DNA of 64,000 nt from Dehalococcoidales bacterium. Its GTDB lineage: Bacteria; Chloroflexota; Dehalococcoidia; Dehalococcoidales; UBA3254. Numbering within the stretch: position 1 is the first letter of the stretch; every line of letters starts with the position of its first letter. The stretch spans positions 29,862 through 93,861 of the forward strand of contig JAFGOB010000031.1 of assembly GCA_016926695.1 (NCBI GenBank). Direction: 5' to 3'. Shown piece by piece: positions 43,101-51,474 of the stretch. Below the pieces are notes generated by a model. That model had not been told where the DNA came from and made no database searches. It saw nothing but the letters and a program-made list of their open reading frames with translations. A program made the position numbers and the translations under genes.

Positions 43101-43327
43101 TGCCGTAAATTTAACACTATTTTTCTGATTTATCAACTACCTTCATCTTTGATTGTCCGTTGTTCCCTTATCATAGTACAATTCGCTGGAGAATGTATAT
43201 CTTCAGCCGAACAGCCGGGCAGCGGTACGCCAAAAACCAATTCTCCCCCGGAAAACAGGGGAGAATTTGATACAGTTTCATCTATAGCATATAATGCACT
43301 AAACTGCAAGCCGTTTTAGAGGGTTTT

Positions 43328-44164
43328 ATGGGCTTACGCTTGACAACTCTGAGTGAAAACACCGCCGGACAGGGTCAACTACTGGCTGAATGGGGGCTGG
43401 GACTGCTTATAGAGAGCAGTGATGCGACCGTCTTACTGGATACCGGCGCCGGTGACTCTCTGGTACATAATGCCGATGTACTGGGGATAGACCTGCGCAG
43501 GATAGATAAAATAGTCCTTAGCCATGGTCACTCCGACCATACCGGCGGGCTGCGTTCCCTCCTCACACGCATGAGAAAAGAGGTGGAAATCATTGCGCAT
43601 CCGGATGCCCTGGAGGGCAAATACAGCCGTCGTGAGGGCCAGCCGGAAAGGTATATCGGCCTGCCCTGGCGGCGTGAAGAGCTGGAAAGCCTGGGGGCCA
43701 GGTTTATATTCAGCCGGGAACCCGTCAGGCTGGGCGGGAAAATCCTTACTACGGGAGAGGTCCCCATGCACACGGATTTTGAGCAGACGGATTCCAGCCT
43801 GTTCGTAAAGGGACCTGAAGGATGGACACCGGATACGCTGGCGGACGACCAGGCGCTGGTTATTGAGACGGGCGGGGGACTGGTAGTTGCCCTGGGCTGC
43901 GCCCACAGGGGAATGATCAATACCCTTCACCATGCCCGCAGCATCAGCGGCGGAGCGAAAATTCGCCTGGTGCTGGGAGGATGTCATCTGCTGGGGGCCA
44001 GTGACGAACGGATCTGGTATACCATTTCCAGCCTGAATGAGATGGGGGTAAAAAAGCTGGCTGTTTCTCACTGCACGGGTATGCATGCTACCATGCTGCT
44101 TGCTCGCACCTACGGGGATGACTTTATCTTCAACCACGCCGGAAGTATAATTGACCTGGAGTAA
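43328..44164 (+). CDS. Metallo-beta-lactamase-fold hydrolase (COG1237 type)
   Basis: 278 aa MBL-fold protein. Metal motif LSHGHSDHTGGL around residue 64; downstream ligands in LGCAHRGMINTLHH, GGCHLLGA and VSHCTGMHA. This pattern matches the archaeal/bacterial family annotated as 7,8-dihydropterin-6-methyl-4-(beta-D-ribofuranosyl)aminobenzene 5'-phosphate synthase-like. The substrate in bacteria is unknown. pyrD begins ten bases after its stop, so the two are cotranscribed. Confidence 0.85.
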   Translation: MGLRLTTLSENTAGQGQLLAEWGLGLLIESSDATVLLDTGAGDSLVHNADVLGIDLRRIDKIVLSHGHSDHTGGLRSLLTRMRKEVEIIAHPDALEGKYSRREGQPERYIGLPWRREELESLGARFIFSREPVRLGGKILTTGEVPMHTDFEQTDSSLFVKGPEGWTPDTLADDQALVIETGGGLVVALGCAHRGMINTLHHARSISGGAKIRLVLGGCHLLGASDERIWYTISSLNEMGVKKLAVSHCTGMHATMLLARTYGDDFIFNHAGSIIDLE

Positions 44165-44174
44165 GGAACAGCCG

Positions 44175-45101
44175 ATGAATCTTGCCGTCCAACTGGCGCC
44201 AAAAAATGAACGGGGACTATTACTGTCAAACCCGGTAATGACCGCCTCCGGGACCTTTGGCTACGGTACGGAGTACGAGCACCTTTTCGATATCCGGGAA
44301 CTGGGAGCAATTGTCTGTAAAGGTACGACGCCGGAGCCCCGCCCGGGTAACCCTCTGCCCCGCATTGCCGAAACGCCCTGCGGGATCTTGAATGCCATCG
44401 GGCTGCAAAACATCGGTCTTGATGCCCTGATAAAGGAAAAAGCACCCGTCTGGGCCGGGTGGAAGGTGCCGGTGGTCGTCAATATCGCCGGTAGCAGTAT
44501 CGATGATTATGCCCGCATGGCTGCCGGTCTGGAGGGCGTTAAAGGCGTCAGCGGGCTTGAAATAAACATCAGTTGTCCCAACGTACGGGCAGGCTGTGCT
44601 GAATTCGGCTCCCATCCTGAGTCCGCTGCCCTTGTAACGGCGGCGGTGAGGGCTGCCACCTCTCTGCCGGTCTGGGTCAAGCTTACTCCCAATACGGCGG
44701 ATATTGCCGCTGTCGCCCTGGCCGTGGAGCAGGCAGGCGCCGATGCCATTGTCCTGATTAATACCCTCAAGGGAATGGCAATTGACATCAAGAACAGAAG
44801 GCCTGTACTGGGTAATATTACAGGGGGTCTCTCCGGGCCCGCCGTCAGGCCTGTCGCCCTGCGCATGGTCTACGAGGTCGCCGCAGCGGTCAGTACCATC
44901 CCCCTGATCGGTTCGGGAGGGATCATGACCGCAGAAGACGCGCTGGAATTTTTCATGGCCGGCGCCAGTGCCGTCCAAGTCGGTACTGCCAACCTGATAA
45001 ACGGGCGCGCCCCTCTGGAAGTCCTTCAGGGAATTGAAATGTATCTCCGGCGAGAGGGCTTCGACGATATCCGGGAGATCACAGGAATCGCCCGTAAATA
45101 G
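44175..45101 (+). CDS. pyrD: Dihydroorotate dehydrogenase, class 1B
   Basis: FMN enzyme of pyrimidine synthesis, 308 aa. NPVMTASGTFGYGTEY, NAIGLQNIGLD, the catalytic Cys loop INISCPNVRAGCAEFGS, KLTPN, and GSGGIMTAEDALEFFMAGASAVQVGTA identify the family. The Cys base marks class 1, and type B normally uses a PyrK partner, not seen here. The frame runs from 44151, but ATG 44175 follows AAGGA with proper spacing. A strong terminator follows the stop. Confidence 0.94.
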   Translation: MNLAVQLAPKNERGLLLSNPVMTASGTFGYGTEYEHLFDIRELGAIVCKGTTPEPRPGNPLPRIAETPCGILNAIGLQNIGLDALIKEKAPVWAGWKVPVVVNIAGSSIDDYARMAAGLEGVKGVSGLEINISCPNVRAGCAEFGSHPESAALVTAAVRAATSLPVWVKLTPNTADIAAVALAVEQAGADAIVLINTLKGMAIDIKNRRPVLGNITGGLSGPAVRPVALRMVYEVAAAVSTIPLIGSGGIMTAEDALEFFMAGASAVQVGTANLINGRAPLEVLQGIEMYLRREGFDDIREITGIARK

Positions 45102-45128
45102 AAAAGGCCGGGTAGCCCCGGCCTTTTC
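45101..45128. terminator. Bidirectional terminator after pyrD
   Basis: AAAAGGCCGGG-TAGC-CCCGGCCTTTT: an 11-bp stem with A-tract and T-tract flanks, separating pyrD from the convergent zinc-ribbon gene. Confidence 0.88.
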
Positions 45129-45149
45129 AGGTTTATTTCCTGCTATAGT

Positions 45150-45440
45150 CTATTTGTTTTTGACAAAGCAGTCCCGGCAATAAACAGGTTTATCGCCGCG
45201 AGGCTGGAACGGGACTTCCGTTTCCTTGCCGCATTGAGCGCAGACAGCAGGATACATCTGGCGAGGGCCGCGGTTCATGCTGCCGCCGAAACGCTCAGAT
45301 CTCCTGTTCTGACGGCAAGCGGGACAGCGCTTGGGTTCATTGGTGTATCCCTTGGACGCAAAAAATTCCTGCTCCTCTGCCGTAAATGCAAATGTTTTTC
45401 CGCAATCGGAACACTGGAGACTTTTCTCCTGGAATGCCAT
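45150..45440 (-). CDS. Zinc-ribbon protein (CXXC repeats)
   Basis: 96 aa with two zinc-ribbon-like units: CSDCGKTFAF..CPACRQNRR and CAQCGKETEVPFQPRGDKPVYCRDC. It resembles the widespread short bacterial zinc-ribbon/CXXC-20-type proteins of unknown function. ATG 45440 follows GGAGG with eight bases spacing; the upstream extension of the frame is ignored. The SD overlaps the stop of the preceding small gene, suggesting an operon. Confidence 0.8.
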   Translation of the reverse strand: MAFQEKSLQCSDCGKTFAFTAEEQEFFASKGYTNEPKRCPACRQNRRSERFGGSMNRGPRQMYPAVCAQCGKETEVPFQPRGDKPVYCRDCFVKNK

Positions 45441-45453
45441 GTGGATGACCTCC

Positions 45454-45675
45454 TTACTTAATTTCCGGGTTCGTGCTGGGGTCATCCAATGCTCGGGGAA
45501 TCGCATAAATTATGACCAAGTATCGATAACCTTGACAAACCTCTTCCCAATCATAGCTTATACGAATGATATTTGCAACATGTTTTTTACGGATAATTTC
45601 TATCCTTTTTCCTTTCCCAACTTTCCTTATTAGTTCATTAGATAAAGCCTTAACAAGGTCATGAGTCATATTCAA
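45454..45675 (-). CDS. Small hypothetical protein
   Basis: 73 aa, not recognised. Sequence is mixed helix/strand with a basic patch GKGKRIEIIRKKH and a C-terminal PRALDDPSTNPEIK. It ends on the SD of the zinc-ribbon gene, which favours a real upstream operon gene. It has no strong SD of its own and the predicted start is uncertain. Confidence 0.4.
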   Translation of the reverse strand: MNMTHDLVKALSNELIRKVGKGKRIEIIRKKHVANIIRISYDWEEVCQGYRYLVIIYAIPRALDDPSTNPEIK

Positions 45676-45933
45676 GGGTTCAGGGCAGGGCGTACACGGA
45701 GGTCCGCCACTACAGGTTTGGTCATTTAACAGAAGCGCAGGCTAAAACAGAAGAGGTCGTGGTCAAATCCTGCTTCAGGGGATGGTACTGCTCATAGCCA
45801 AAGCGGCTGCTGTTTTCTGGCAAATACAAATATCGTATTGTATAATAATTCAAATAAAAAGTGCGACCTCATTCCTTACAGGGTATGAAACCGCTTTTTC
45901 CAGCGATAATGAGTTTTTAACAGGAGGAAACGA

Positions 45934-47052
45934 ATGAAAATCAAAGCTGCCGTTCTCCGGGAATACTTTGCCCCCTTGTCGATCGAGGAGCTGGAAATGG
46001 CCGAGCCGAAAGCGCATGAAGTGCAGGTGAAACACCTGGCAACCGGATTTTGTCATTCCGATCTCCATCATATATTAAAGGAAATCCCGCTGCCGCTGCC
46101 GGTAGTCATCGGACATGAGTCCTGTTCACGGGTAGAAAAGGTAGGCCCTGAAGTCACCGGGATAAAACCTGGTGATATTGTCATCGGCTGCTGGCTGGTT
46201 CCCTGCGGGAAATGCTTCCAATGTTTGAGAGGCCGTCCCAACATCTGTGAAGGAAACATGCCCTATTTCGGTTCAGGCAATTTGCTGGACGGGACATCGC
46301 GTTTTACCGACAAAGAAGGAAAAAGAGTGGGTTTGGGCAGCTTCGTGGCTGGCTTTGCCACTCATTCAATCCTTCCGGAAAGCGGCGCCATTAAGGTTCC
46401 CAAACATATTAATCTGCCTCCCGAGCAGTTATGTCAGCTAGGTTGTTCTGTGGTGACCGGATGGGGGACTGTGGTCAAGATTGCCAATGCACATGAAGGT
46501 ACTTCGATCGGCATCTGGGGATGCGGCGCAATCGGTTTGAATGCTATCAGGTTTGCCGCTCTGCGGCGCTGCCGGCCGATTGTGGCTATCGACCTGGAAG
46601 AATCCAAACGGGAAATCGCCGTGGAATTCGGTGCGACGCATTTTATTAATTCAAGCAAAGCGGACCCTGTTCCGGTCATCAAGGAACTGACCGGAGGTTT
46701 CGGATTGGAGTATGCTATAGAAGCTATCGGCGATCCCGGGGCGCAGGTTCAGGCGTGGTGGTCACTTCGGATGGGGGCTACTTTGATCACGCCGGGAATT
46801 ACACCGGCGGATTCCACTACCAGAATTCCGTTGACCTACGGAGCGCTTCAGGCCAAATCGATCAAAGGCACCCTCTACGGCGAGGCCCGACCCTCCGAGG
46901 ATCTTCCGAACCTGATGGAGTTGATGGCCGATGGTACCCTGAAGACCGGCAAGCTGGTCACTCGTACGATCAAACTGGAAGAAATTGAGGAAGCCCGTAA
47001 AGCAATGGTTGCCCGGGAAATAATAGGACGGTGGGTAATCAAATACGATTAG
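45934..47052 (+). CDS. Zinc-dependent alcohol dehydrogenase
   Basis: Medium-chain dehydrogenase, 372 aa. Catalytic zinc: CHSDLH and GHESC. Structural zinc: PCGKCFQCLRGRPNIC. Rossmann glycine motif GIWGCGAIGLNAIRFA with downstream Asp in IVAIDLEESK, pointing to NAD. The overall layout is class III-like (formaldehyde/long-chain or NDMA-type). The substrate is not fixed. The SD AGGAGG is seven bases before the ATG. It precedes the thioesterase gene by about 60 bases. Confidence 0.9.
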   Translation: MKIKAAVLREYFAPLSIEELEMAEPKAHEVQVKHLATGFCHSDLHHILKEIPLPLPVVIGHESCSRVEKVGPEVTGIKPGDIVIGCWLVPCGKCFQCLRGRPNICEGNMPYFGSGNLLDGTSRFTDKEGKRVGLGSFVAGFATHSILPESGAIKVPKHINLPPEQLCQLGCSVVTGWGTVVKIANAHEGTSIGIWGCGAIGLNAIRFAALRRCRPIVAIDLEESKREIAVEFGATHFINSSKADPVPVIKELTGGFGLEYAIEAIGDPGAQVQAWWSLRMGATLITPGITPADSTTRIPLTYGALQAKSIKGTLYGEARPSEDLPNLMELMADGTLKTGKLVTRTIKLEEIEEARKAMVAREIIGRWVIKYD

Positions 47053-47112
47053 GGATTACCACAGAAAGACGCGATAGTACAAGATTTAACAGGTACAGGT
47101 GAGAAACAGCAG

Positions 47113-47544
47113 ATGATAGATAATGGTTCCGGCAGGCCCCGGCTGGTGGCGGTAAACAGGCGCAATCCTCTCTGCGTGAAGATGTTCTTCACCCTTGGTG
47201 GCGGTGTCGCCAGGGCGGATATTGCTCTCAATGAGTATCATCAACGGGCTGATGGTTATATCCATCAGGGAGTTCTGGCCTGCCTGATGGACCAGGGAAT
47301 GGGCTGGATCTCACGGCACGGCGCCGGAGTCAACAGCATTACCGCCCGGATGGATATTGAATATCACAGTCCCGCCCGGATAGACAGCCCGCTGGTAATT
47401 ACCGTACGCGTCGCCAGGACCAACAGAAGGCTGCTCGAGGTGGAGGCCGTGATCGAAAGCAGGGACGGCACGCTGGTAGCGAAAGGTACCTGTCTGCAAT
47501 TTATTATGGGAGAGAGCGATAAACAGCCTCTGTCACCGGAGTAG
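47113..47544 (+). CDS. PaaI-type hotdog-fold thioesterase
   Basis: 143 aa hotdog protein. Signature YIHQGVLACLMDQGMGW with the His-Gly-Gly-type active-site segment modified (IHQGVL), then ITARMDIEYHSPARIDSPLVITVRV. Probably hydrolyses an acyl-CoA. The 3' end overlaps the convergent panE gene by 41 bases. It may be cotranscribed with the alcohol dehydrogenase. Confidence 0.83.
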   Translation: MIDNGSGRPRLVAVNRRNPLCVKMFFTLGGGVARADIALNEYHQRADGYIHQGVLACLMDQGMGWISRHGAGVNSITARMDIEYHSPARIDSPLVITVRVARTNRRLLEVEAVIESRDGTLVAKGTCLQFIMGESDKQPLSPE

Positions 47545-48451
47545 GAATGCCAAGCCGCTGGCCCTCCTGGAGAATTGTTTCGCCGTAGAGGTCTCCTTCA
47601 TTCAGTTCGCGCCCGGCCTCTATGTCCCGCTGGTAAGAAGTCCGGGCTTCGAAGGGAAACGTCCCCGCCTTATCCAGAGATTGGCTGATGATATCCGCAG
47701 GCAGGTGTATTGATTTCCCGTTGGCGATGGCCAGAATTTCACGCATGATCGCTTCCACCCGGTCTTTCAATCCGGTGTCAGACATGATTTCGCCCAGGCT
47801 CTTCCCGGCTGCGGCCGATAGCAGCCCAAAGGCGGCGATAAAGATATATTTCTCCCAGATCGCCGGGTACGGATCGTCCCGCCATTCCAGATCAAGGTTC
47901 ATCTCACGGAAGAAGGCCTTGAGATTCTTACCTGAATAAGAAGGAATTCGCGGGTCGGGACCGCAGATCACCGTGCCGCTGCCCCCGTTCTGGTCGATGA
48001 CGCCCGGTCTCAGAATATGGGTTCCCAGGTAAAGGCAGGCCGGAAGGACTATACCTCCGTCGAGATCTTTCCTGATGCGCTCATAGATGTCTACCCCGTT
48101 GAGCAGCGGGAGAATCAGCGTGTTCTCACGCACCTTTGACCGTATGGCTGTAACAGCCCTTTCCAGATCGTAAGATTTCACACCTAGCAGGAACAGGTCC
48201 GGGAGTGGAATATCACGCACGTTCCCGCTTGCCAGCGCAGGTGAAGCAGTAAAGACATGACCCGGAGTAATCACCTTAAGGCCGCGGTTTTTTATAGCTG
48301 CCAGGTGTTCTCCCCTGGCAATGAAATAGACCTTACGATCCTTGAGACCAGTGCTCTCAATCTTTTCAGCGATCCTGCCGCCGAAGTATCCCCCTACTCC
48401 TCCGGTACCAAAAACGCAGACTCTCTTGATTTCAGGACAACCGCCGGTCAT
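47504..48451 (-). CDS. panE: 2-dehydropantoate 2-reductase
   Basis: Ketopantoate reductase-family protein of 315 aa. N-terminal dinucleotide fold FGTGGVGGYFGGRIAEK; middle LLGVKSYDLERAV and LPLLNGVDIYERIR; C-terminal helical domain with the catalytic Lys region AIWEKYIFIAAFGLLSA. Probably works in pantothenate/CoA synthesis, though family members reduce other 2-oxo acids. It is convergent and overlapping with the thioesterase. Confidence 0.88.
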   Translation of the reverse strand: MTGGCPEIKRVCVFGTGGVGGYFGGRIAEKIESTGLKDRKVYFIARGEHLAAIKNRGLKVITPGHVFTASPALASGNVRDIPLPDLFLLGVKSYDLERAVTAIRSKVRENTLILPLLNGVDIYERIRKDLDGGIVLPACLYLGTHILRPGVIDQNGGSGTVICGPDPRIPSYSGKNLKAFFREMNLDLEWRDDPYPAIWEKYIFIAAFGLLSAAAGKSLGEIMSDTGLKDRVEAIMREILAIANGKSIHLPADIISQSLDKAGTFPFEARTSYQRDIEAGRELNEGDLYGETILQEGQRLGIPTPVTEAVYRSLP

Positions 48452-48565
48452 ATCTCATTGTCTCCTTTACTTTTCCCATGGTTACGCGCTTTCAATGCCC
48501 GGAGCGGACTGACTGTGTGCCGGTCTTTTCCCCATGTCGACAAATGAGATGATAAAGCGCAGGAA

Positions 48566-48660
48566 TGGCGGGGGCGGATGGGGGTCGAACCCACCGGGGA
48601 CATATAATGCCCCCCAACGGGTTTGAAGCCCGCGAAGCCCACCGGGACCTATCCGCCCCC
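48566..48660 (-). tRNA. selC: tRNA-Sec (anticodon UCA)
   Basis: 95-nt tRNA on the minus strand. 5' GGGGGCGG at 48653-48660 pairs with CCGCCCCC before discriminator G and an encoded CCA (48566-48568). The anticodon arm GGGCTTCAAACCCG gives anticodon TCA. The long variable arm GGGGGGCATTATATGTCCCC is typical of tRNA-Sec, as is the long acceptor/T stack. T-arm TGGGTTCGACCCCCA. Its presence means the organism decodes UGA as selenocysteine. It is the only tRNA found in the window and lies in a gap between panE and the DUF5679 gene. Confidence 0.95.
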
Positions 48661-49006
48661 CTCCCGCTATTCAAAGCATATATTATCAACCTGAATTAAG
48701 CAAGGCCATCTTAAGACGCCCCGTTCCTGCAAACTACCCGTTATGAACGTTTATATTCATTTTCTCTGATCGGAGTGTGGCAGTCTTGCCGTTGCTTGCG
48801 ATAGCCTGTCATTATGTCAATGAAATACGGTTGTCCTGGTTTCCGTTAAAGTCCTTCAGTCCCCTTTTAATCCTATGAAAAGGCCTTTTTTGCATAAATT
48901 TTAAAAATTTTTAAAAATTTTTAGTATTTTTTCCCAAAAACAGCTTCAAACCTATTGACATTAGCTTCAAAATGTTATATTGTTCGTAGTCAATAGGAGG
49001 TGAAGC
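48661..49006. promoter_or_regulatory. selC / DUF5679 spacer with A/T tract and promoter
   Basis: Carries the selC promoter (minus) and the DUF5679 promoter (plus): TTGACA 48955-48960 and TATATT 48976-48981 (15 bp) or TATTGT (17 bp). Upstream, AAAAATTTTT repeats with 10-bp period (48896-48923), likely an UP-element or bend. AGCTTCAAA occurs twice, 21 bp apart (48942 and 48963), flanking the -35: a candidate activator site. Confidence 0.5.
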
Positions 49007-49150
49007 ATGGAAGCATATTGTGTAAAATGCAGGGCCAAGAAGGAGATTAAGAATCCGAAATCTATCATTATGAAGAACAAGAGACCCGCTACCCAGGGTA
49101 TATGCCCAACCTGCGGAACCAAGGTATTTAAAATCGGCAAGGCCAAATAG
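49007..49150 (+). CDS. DUF5679 small zinc-ribbon protein
   Basis: 47-aa protein: MEAYCVKCRAKKEIKNPK, then MKNKRPATQGICPTCGTKVFKIGK. It has two CxxC pairs and a Lys-rich body, matching the short DUF5679 family. The SD AGGAGGTG lies right before the ATG. Its own strong promoter and the following terminator suggest high expression, perhaps nucleic-acid-binding. Function unknown. Confidence 0.85.
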   Translation: MEAYCVKCRAKKEIKNPKSIIMKNKRPATQGICPTCGTKVFKIGKAK

Positions 49151-49169
49151 AAACAATTATCTTAAACTG

Positions 49170-49322
49170 AGGATCTTTCTTTAACCAAAAGCGGCCTGGC
49201 TGGAATCCAGGGAGACTTTATATGGTGGGGCTGTCCTTAAAAATCGCATAAGGATAGCTACTGGAGTGATGGCACCTTGAAATGAGCCCGTATTGTACTA
49301 TTACGGGCTCGCATCATTTTTT
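49170..49322 (+). ncRNA. Candidate structured RNA or 3' UTR after DUF5679
   Basis: No gene. Three stems can be drawn: CCTGG/CCAGG (about 49187-49203), CTGTCCTTA/TAAGGATAG (9 bp, about 49228-49257), and a terminator GAGCCCGTA/TACGGGCTC (49284-49310) followed by CATCATTTTTT. It could be a processed small RNA or a long 3' UTR; I recognise no family. Confidence 0.35.
49284..49322 (+). terminator. Intrinsic terminator
   Basis: GAGCCCGTA-N9-TACGGGCTC, then a T-run. It ends plus-strand transcription just before the convergent cupin gene. Confidence 0.8.
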
Positions 49323-49334
49323 CGGATGCCTTTC

Positions 49335-49841
49335 TCAATGCCGTGCCAGCTTATCGATCCAGTCTTTCTTTTCCGGATACATCCTCTCCATCTCCACCGC
49401 ATTCCCGTCCTCATAGTCAGCATAATCAAATCCCGGGGCCATGGTGGTGCTCATGAGGGCGAAACGGCCGCCTTTCTTGAGTAAGGCGCCCTGCCAGGTG
49501 TTCCGGGGCACCACCACCTGCACCTGCTGGTCATTCAGAAGATCGTTTCCCAGGATAATTTCCCGGGAACTTCCATCAGGGTATAACAGAAGCATCAAGA
49601 CCGCATCGCCCAAATAGAAGTGGTATATTTCATCTTCCTTCAAACGGTGAATCCGCGAGTGTGTTTCCGGAGTGAGAAGGTAGTATATGGCCGTACCCAG
49701 AGACCTCTCGGAGGGCTCTTTTTCTCCAGGCCTTTGACGGGAAATCGTATCACCGGAACGGTAAGTCTCGCTGTAAAACCCGCCTTCGGTGGGATGGGCC
49801 TCCAGGTGCAACATATTGATTAGTTCCTGTGCAGTCAGCAT
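49335..49841 (-). CDS. Cupin-fold DUF985 protein
   Basis: 168 aa cupin of the DUF985 (YML079-like) family: LHLEAHPTEGGFYSETYRSGD, then AIYYLLTPETHSRIHRLKEDEIYHFYLGDAV, VVPRNTWQGALLKKGGRFALMSTTMAPGFDYADYE. Putative metal or sugar binding; function unknown. A single gene. Confidence 0.87.
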   Translation of the reverse strand: MLTAQELINMLHLEAHPTEGGFYSETYRSGDTISRQRPGEKEPSERSLGTAIYYLLTPETHSRIHRLKEDEIYHFYLGDAVLMLLLYPDGSSREIILGNDLLNDQQVQVVVPRNTWQGALLKKGGRFALMSTTMAPGFDYADYEDGNAVEMERMYPEKKDWIDKLARH

Positions 49842-49991
49842 AGAAATATGTCTCCTGATTCAGGCTATTATTTAAAATGCTTATAATATAATTTGAACTA
49901 GGAGAAAACAGAAACATCTTCCTATCCCATCGATGGGATAGGAAACAAATGGTGTTTAAATCCTACCTGTCTTCCGTATCATGTATTTTTG

Positions 49992-50471
49992 CTATCGGGT
50001 TTTGAACCTTTTTTCGTATATCACCTGGTCGTCGCCGATCATATAGAAGTCCGCGATACGGGCGGCCTCTTTGTATCCTATGCCCTGGTAAAAAAGGTTG
50101 GTCTTTTCGTAACCGGGCTTGGATGAGGTCTCAACCAGCACCAGTCTGCCGCCGGCTGCTTGGATGTTTTCCTCCGCCGCTGTCATCAGGCTGCGGCCTA
50201 TTCCGCGGCCCTGTATTCCGTGATCTACGGCTATCCAGTAGATATCCCAGGTCCCCTCTGTAATGGGAGTAGGACCGTAACAGATAAATCCCGCCACTGC
50301 TGAGTCAGTTTCAGCCACAAGGGTGAAATATCCCGAATTCTCCGGATCCTGTAAACACTCATCGAGCACCTGTTCCGCCAGCGTTACCTCCGCTGGGGTG
50401 AACTCAGGAGTGTTGACAAGTATTTTTTGTACGGCGGTCTTGTCCCGCACAGCCATAGGACGGATATTCAT
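49992..50471 (-). CDS. GNAT N-acetyltransferase of the kamA operon
   Basis: 159 aa GNAT. The acetyl-CoA loop reads DHGIQGRGIGRSLMTAAEE near residue 90; the C-terminal KTNLFYQGIGYKEAAR is typical. It is the last gene of the operon with the KamA-like aminomutase and two ATP-grasp proteins; its start is one base after the previous stop. In methanogens a larger GNAT (AblB) acetylates beta-lysine made by AblA. This one is much shorter and only generically related, so the substrate is inferred from context. Confidence 0.85.
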   Translation of the reverse strand: MNIRPMAVRDKTAVQKILVNTPEFTPAEVTLAEQVLDECLQDPENSGYFTLVAETDSAVAGFICYGPTPITEGTWDIYWIAVDHGIQGRGIGRSLMTAAEENIQAAGGRLVLVETSSKPGYEKTNLFYQGIGYKEAARIADFYMIGDDQVIYEKRFKTR

Positions 50472-50472
50472 T

Positions 50473-51474
50473 TCACTTTTTCCTTTTTCGGGCCAGTTCG
50501 ACGATCCTGTTAATAAAGCGGGTATAGTCCATTCCCGCGGTAGCCGCCTGGAGGGCCGCGCCGCTTCCCGGACTGATATCGGGATTAGGATTCACCTCCA
50601 GTACATAATAGTCGCCCAGAAGGTCCTGCCTCAGGTCAACCCTGGCATACCCTTTGCAGCCGGTCAGTTTAAAGGCTGCCGCTGCTATCCTGCTTATCTC
50701 CCTTTTCTCTTTAACCTTGATTCTGGCCGGGCAAATGGCTTCGGTGTGTTTGAAATAAATACTGTCCTCTTCCCATTTTGCTTCGAATGTCAATATGCGG
50801 GGTTTACCGGGAGGGAGAGTGTAAACGATTTCTGAAACCGCCGTAATGTTAAGCCGCGAGTTACCTATTACGGTGGTATTAAATTCACGCCCTTCGATGA
50901 ATTCCTCTACCATAACCTCTCCTCCGAAAAGTGCCCACATTTTCCGCACCTGTTCCTCCAGCTCCTCCCGGTTATTGACAACGCTTTTTTCGGAAATACC
51001 GTGGCTGGCATCTTCGGCCGCAGGCTTGACAATACAGGGGTAGGAAAGGGCGAACTCGGATAGCGTATGCGCCCTGAGTATCTGATAGCCAGGGGTCTGT
51101 ATGCCGGCTGCCAACAGCAGGTCCTTGGTCCTGGCTTTGTCCAGCGAAAGGGCCAAAGCTGAAGGAGGGCAACCGGTAAATTTGAACTTCAAATCGTTAA
51201 GGATATCTGCTACTATTGCCTCTGTCCGGGGACTACCGTTAAAGCCTTCGAAAAGATTGAAGGCCAGCCTGACATCCAGGCTCTTCAATAACTTTTTGAC
51301 TTTGTCCAGGGGAGGCAGCAGGGGTACGTAGACCGCCGAGTAGTTCAGTTCGGCCAGGGCCCGGCCTACGGCCTCCACCTCTTCCATTACACCCAGCTCG
51401 GCCTTGAACTCACCCGCATCCCGGTAGCGTCCCGGTTGAGGCTCATTATATATTACAGCTATTTTGGGGAGCAA
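50473..51474 (-). CDS. ATP-grasp ligase, D-Ala-D-Ala ligase-like (second)
   Basis: 333 aa. DdlA/B-like fold: N-terminal KIAVIYNEPQP, IVADILNDLKFKFTGCPPSALALSLDKARTKDLL, PCIVKPAAEDASHGISEKSVV (ATP-grasp), EVMVEEFIEGREFNTTVIG, and the Mg-binding end YARVDLRQDLLGDYYVLEVNPNPDISPGSG. It is too divergent for a peptidoglycan Ddl assignment. It overlaps the preceding ligase by 16 bases and precedes the GNAT by one base. Likely joins two amino acids or an amino acid and an amine. Confidence 0.87.
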   Translation of the reverse strand: MLPKIAVIYNEPQPGRYRDAGEFKAELGVMEEVEAVGRALAELNYSAVYVPLLPPLDKVKKLLKSLDVRLAFNLFEGFNGSPRTEAIVADILNDLKFKFTGCPPSALALSLDKARTKDLLLAAGIQTPGYQILRAHTLSEFALSYPCIVKPAAEDASHGISEKSVVNNREELEEQVRKMWALFGGEVMVEEFIEGREFNTTVIGNSRLNITAVSEIVYTLPPGKPRILTFEAKWEEDSIYFKHTEAICPARIKVKEKREISRIAAAAFKLTGCKGYARVDLRQDLLGDYYVLEVNPNPDISPGSGAALQAATAGMDYTRFINRIVELARKRKK

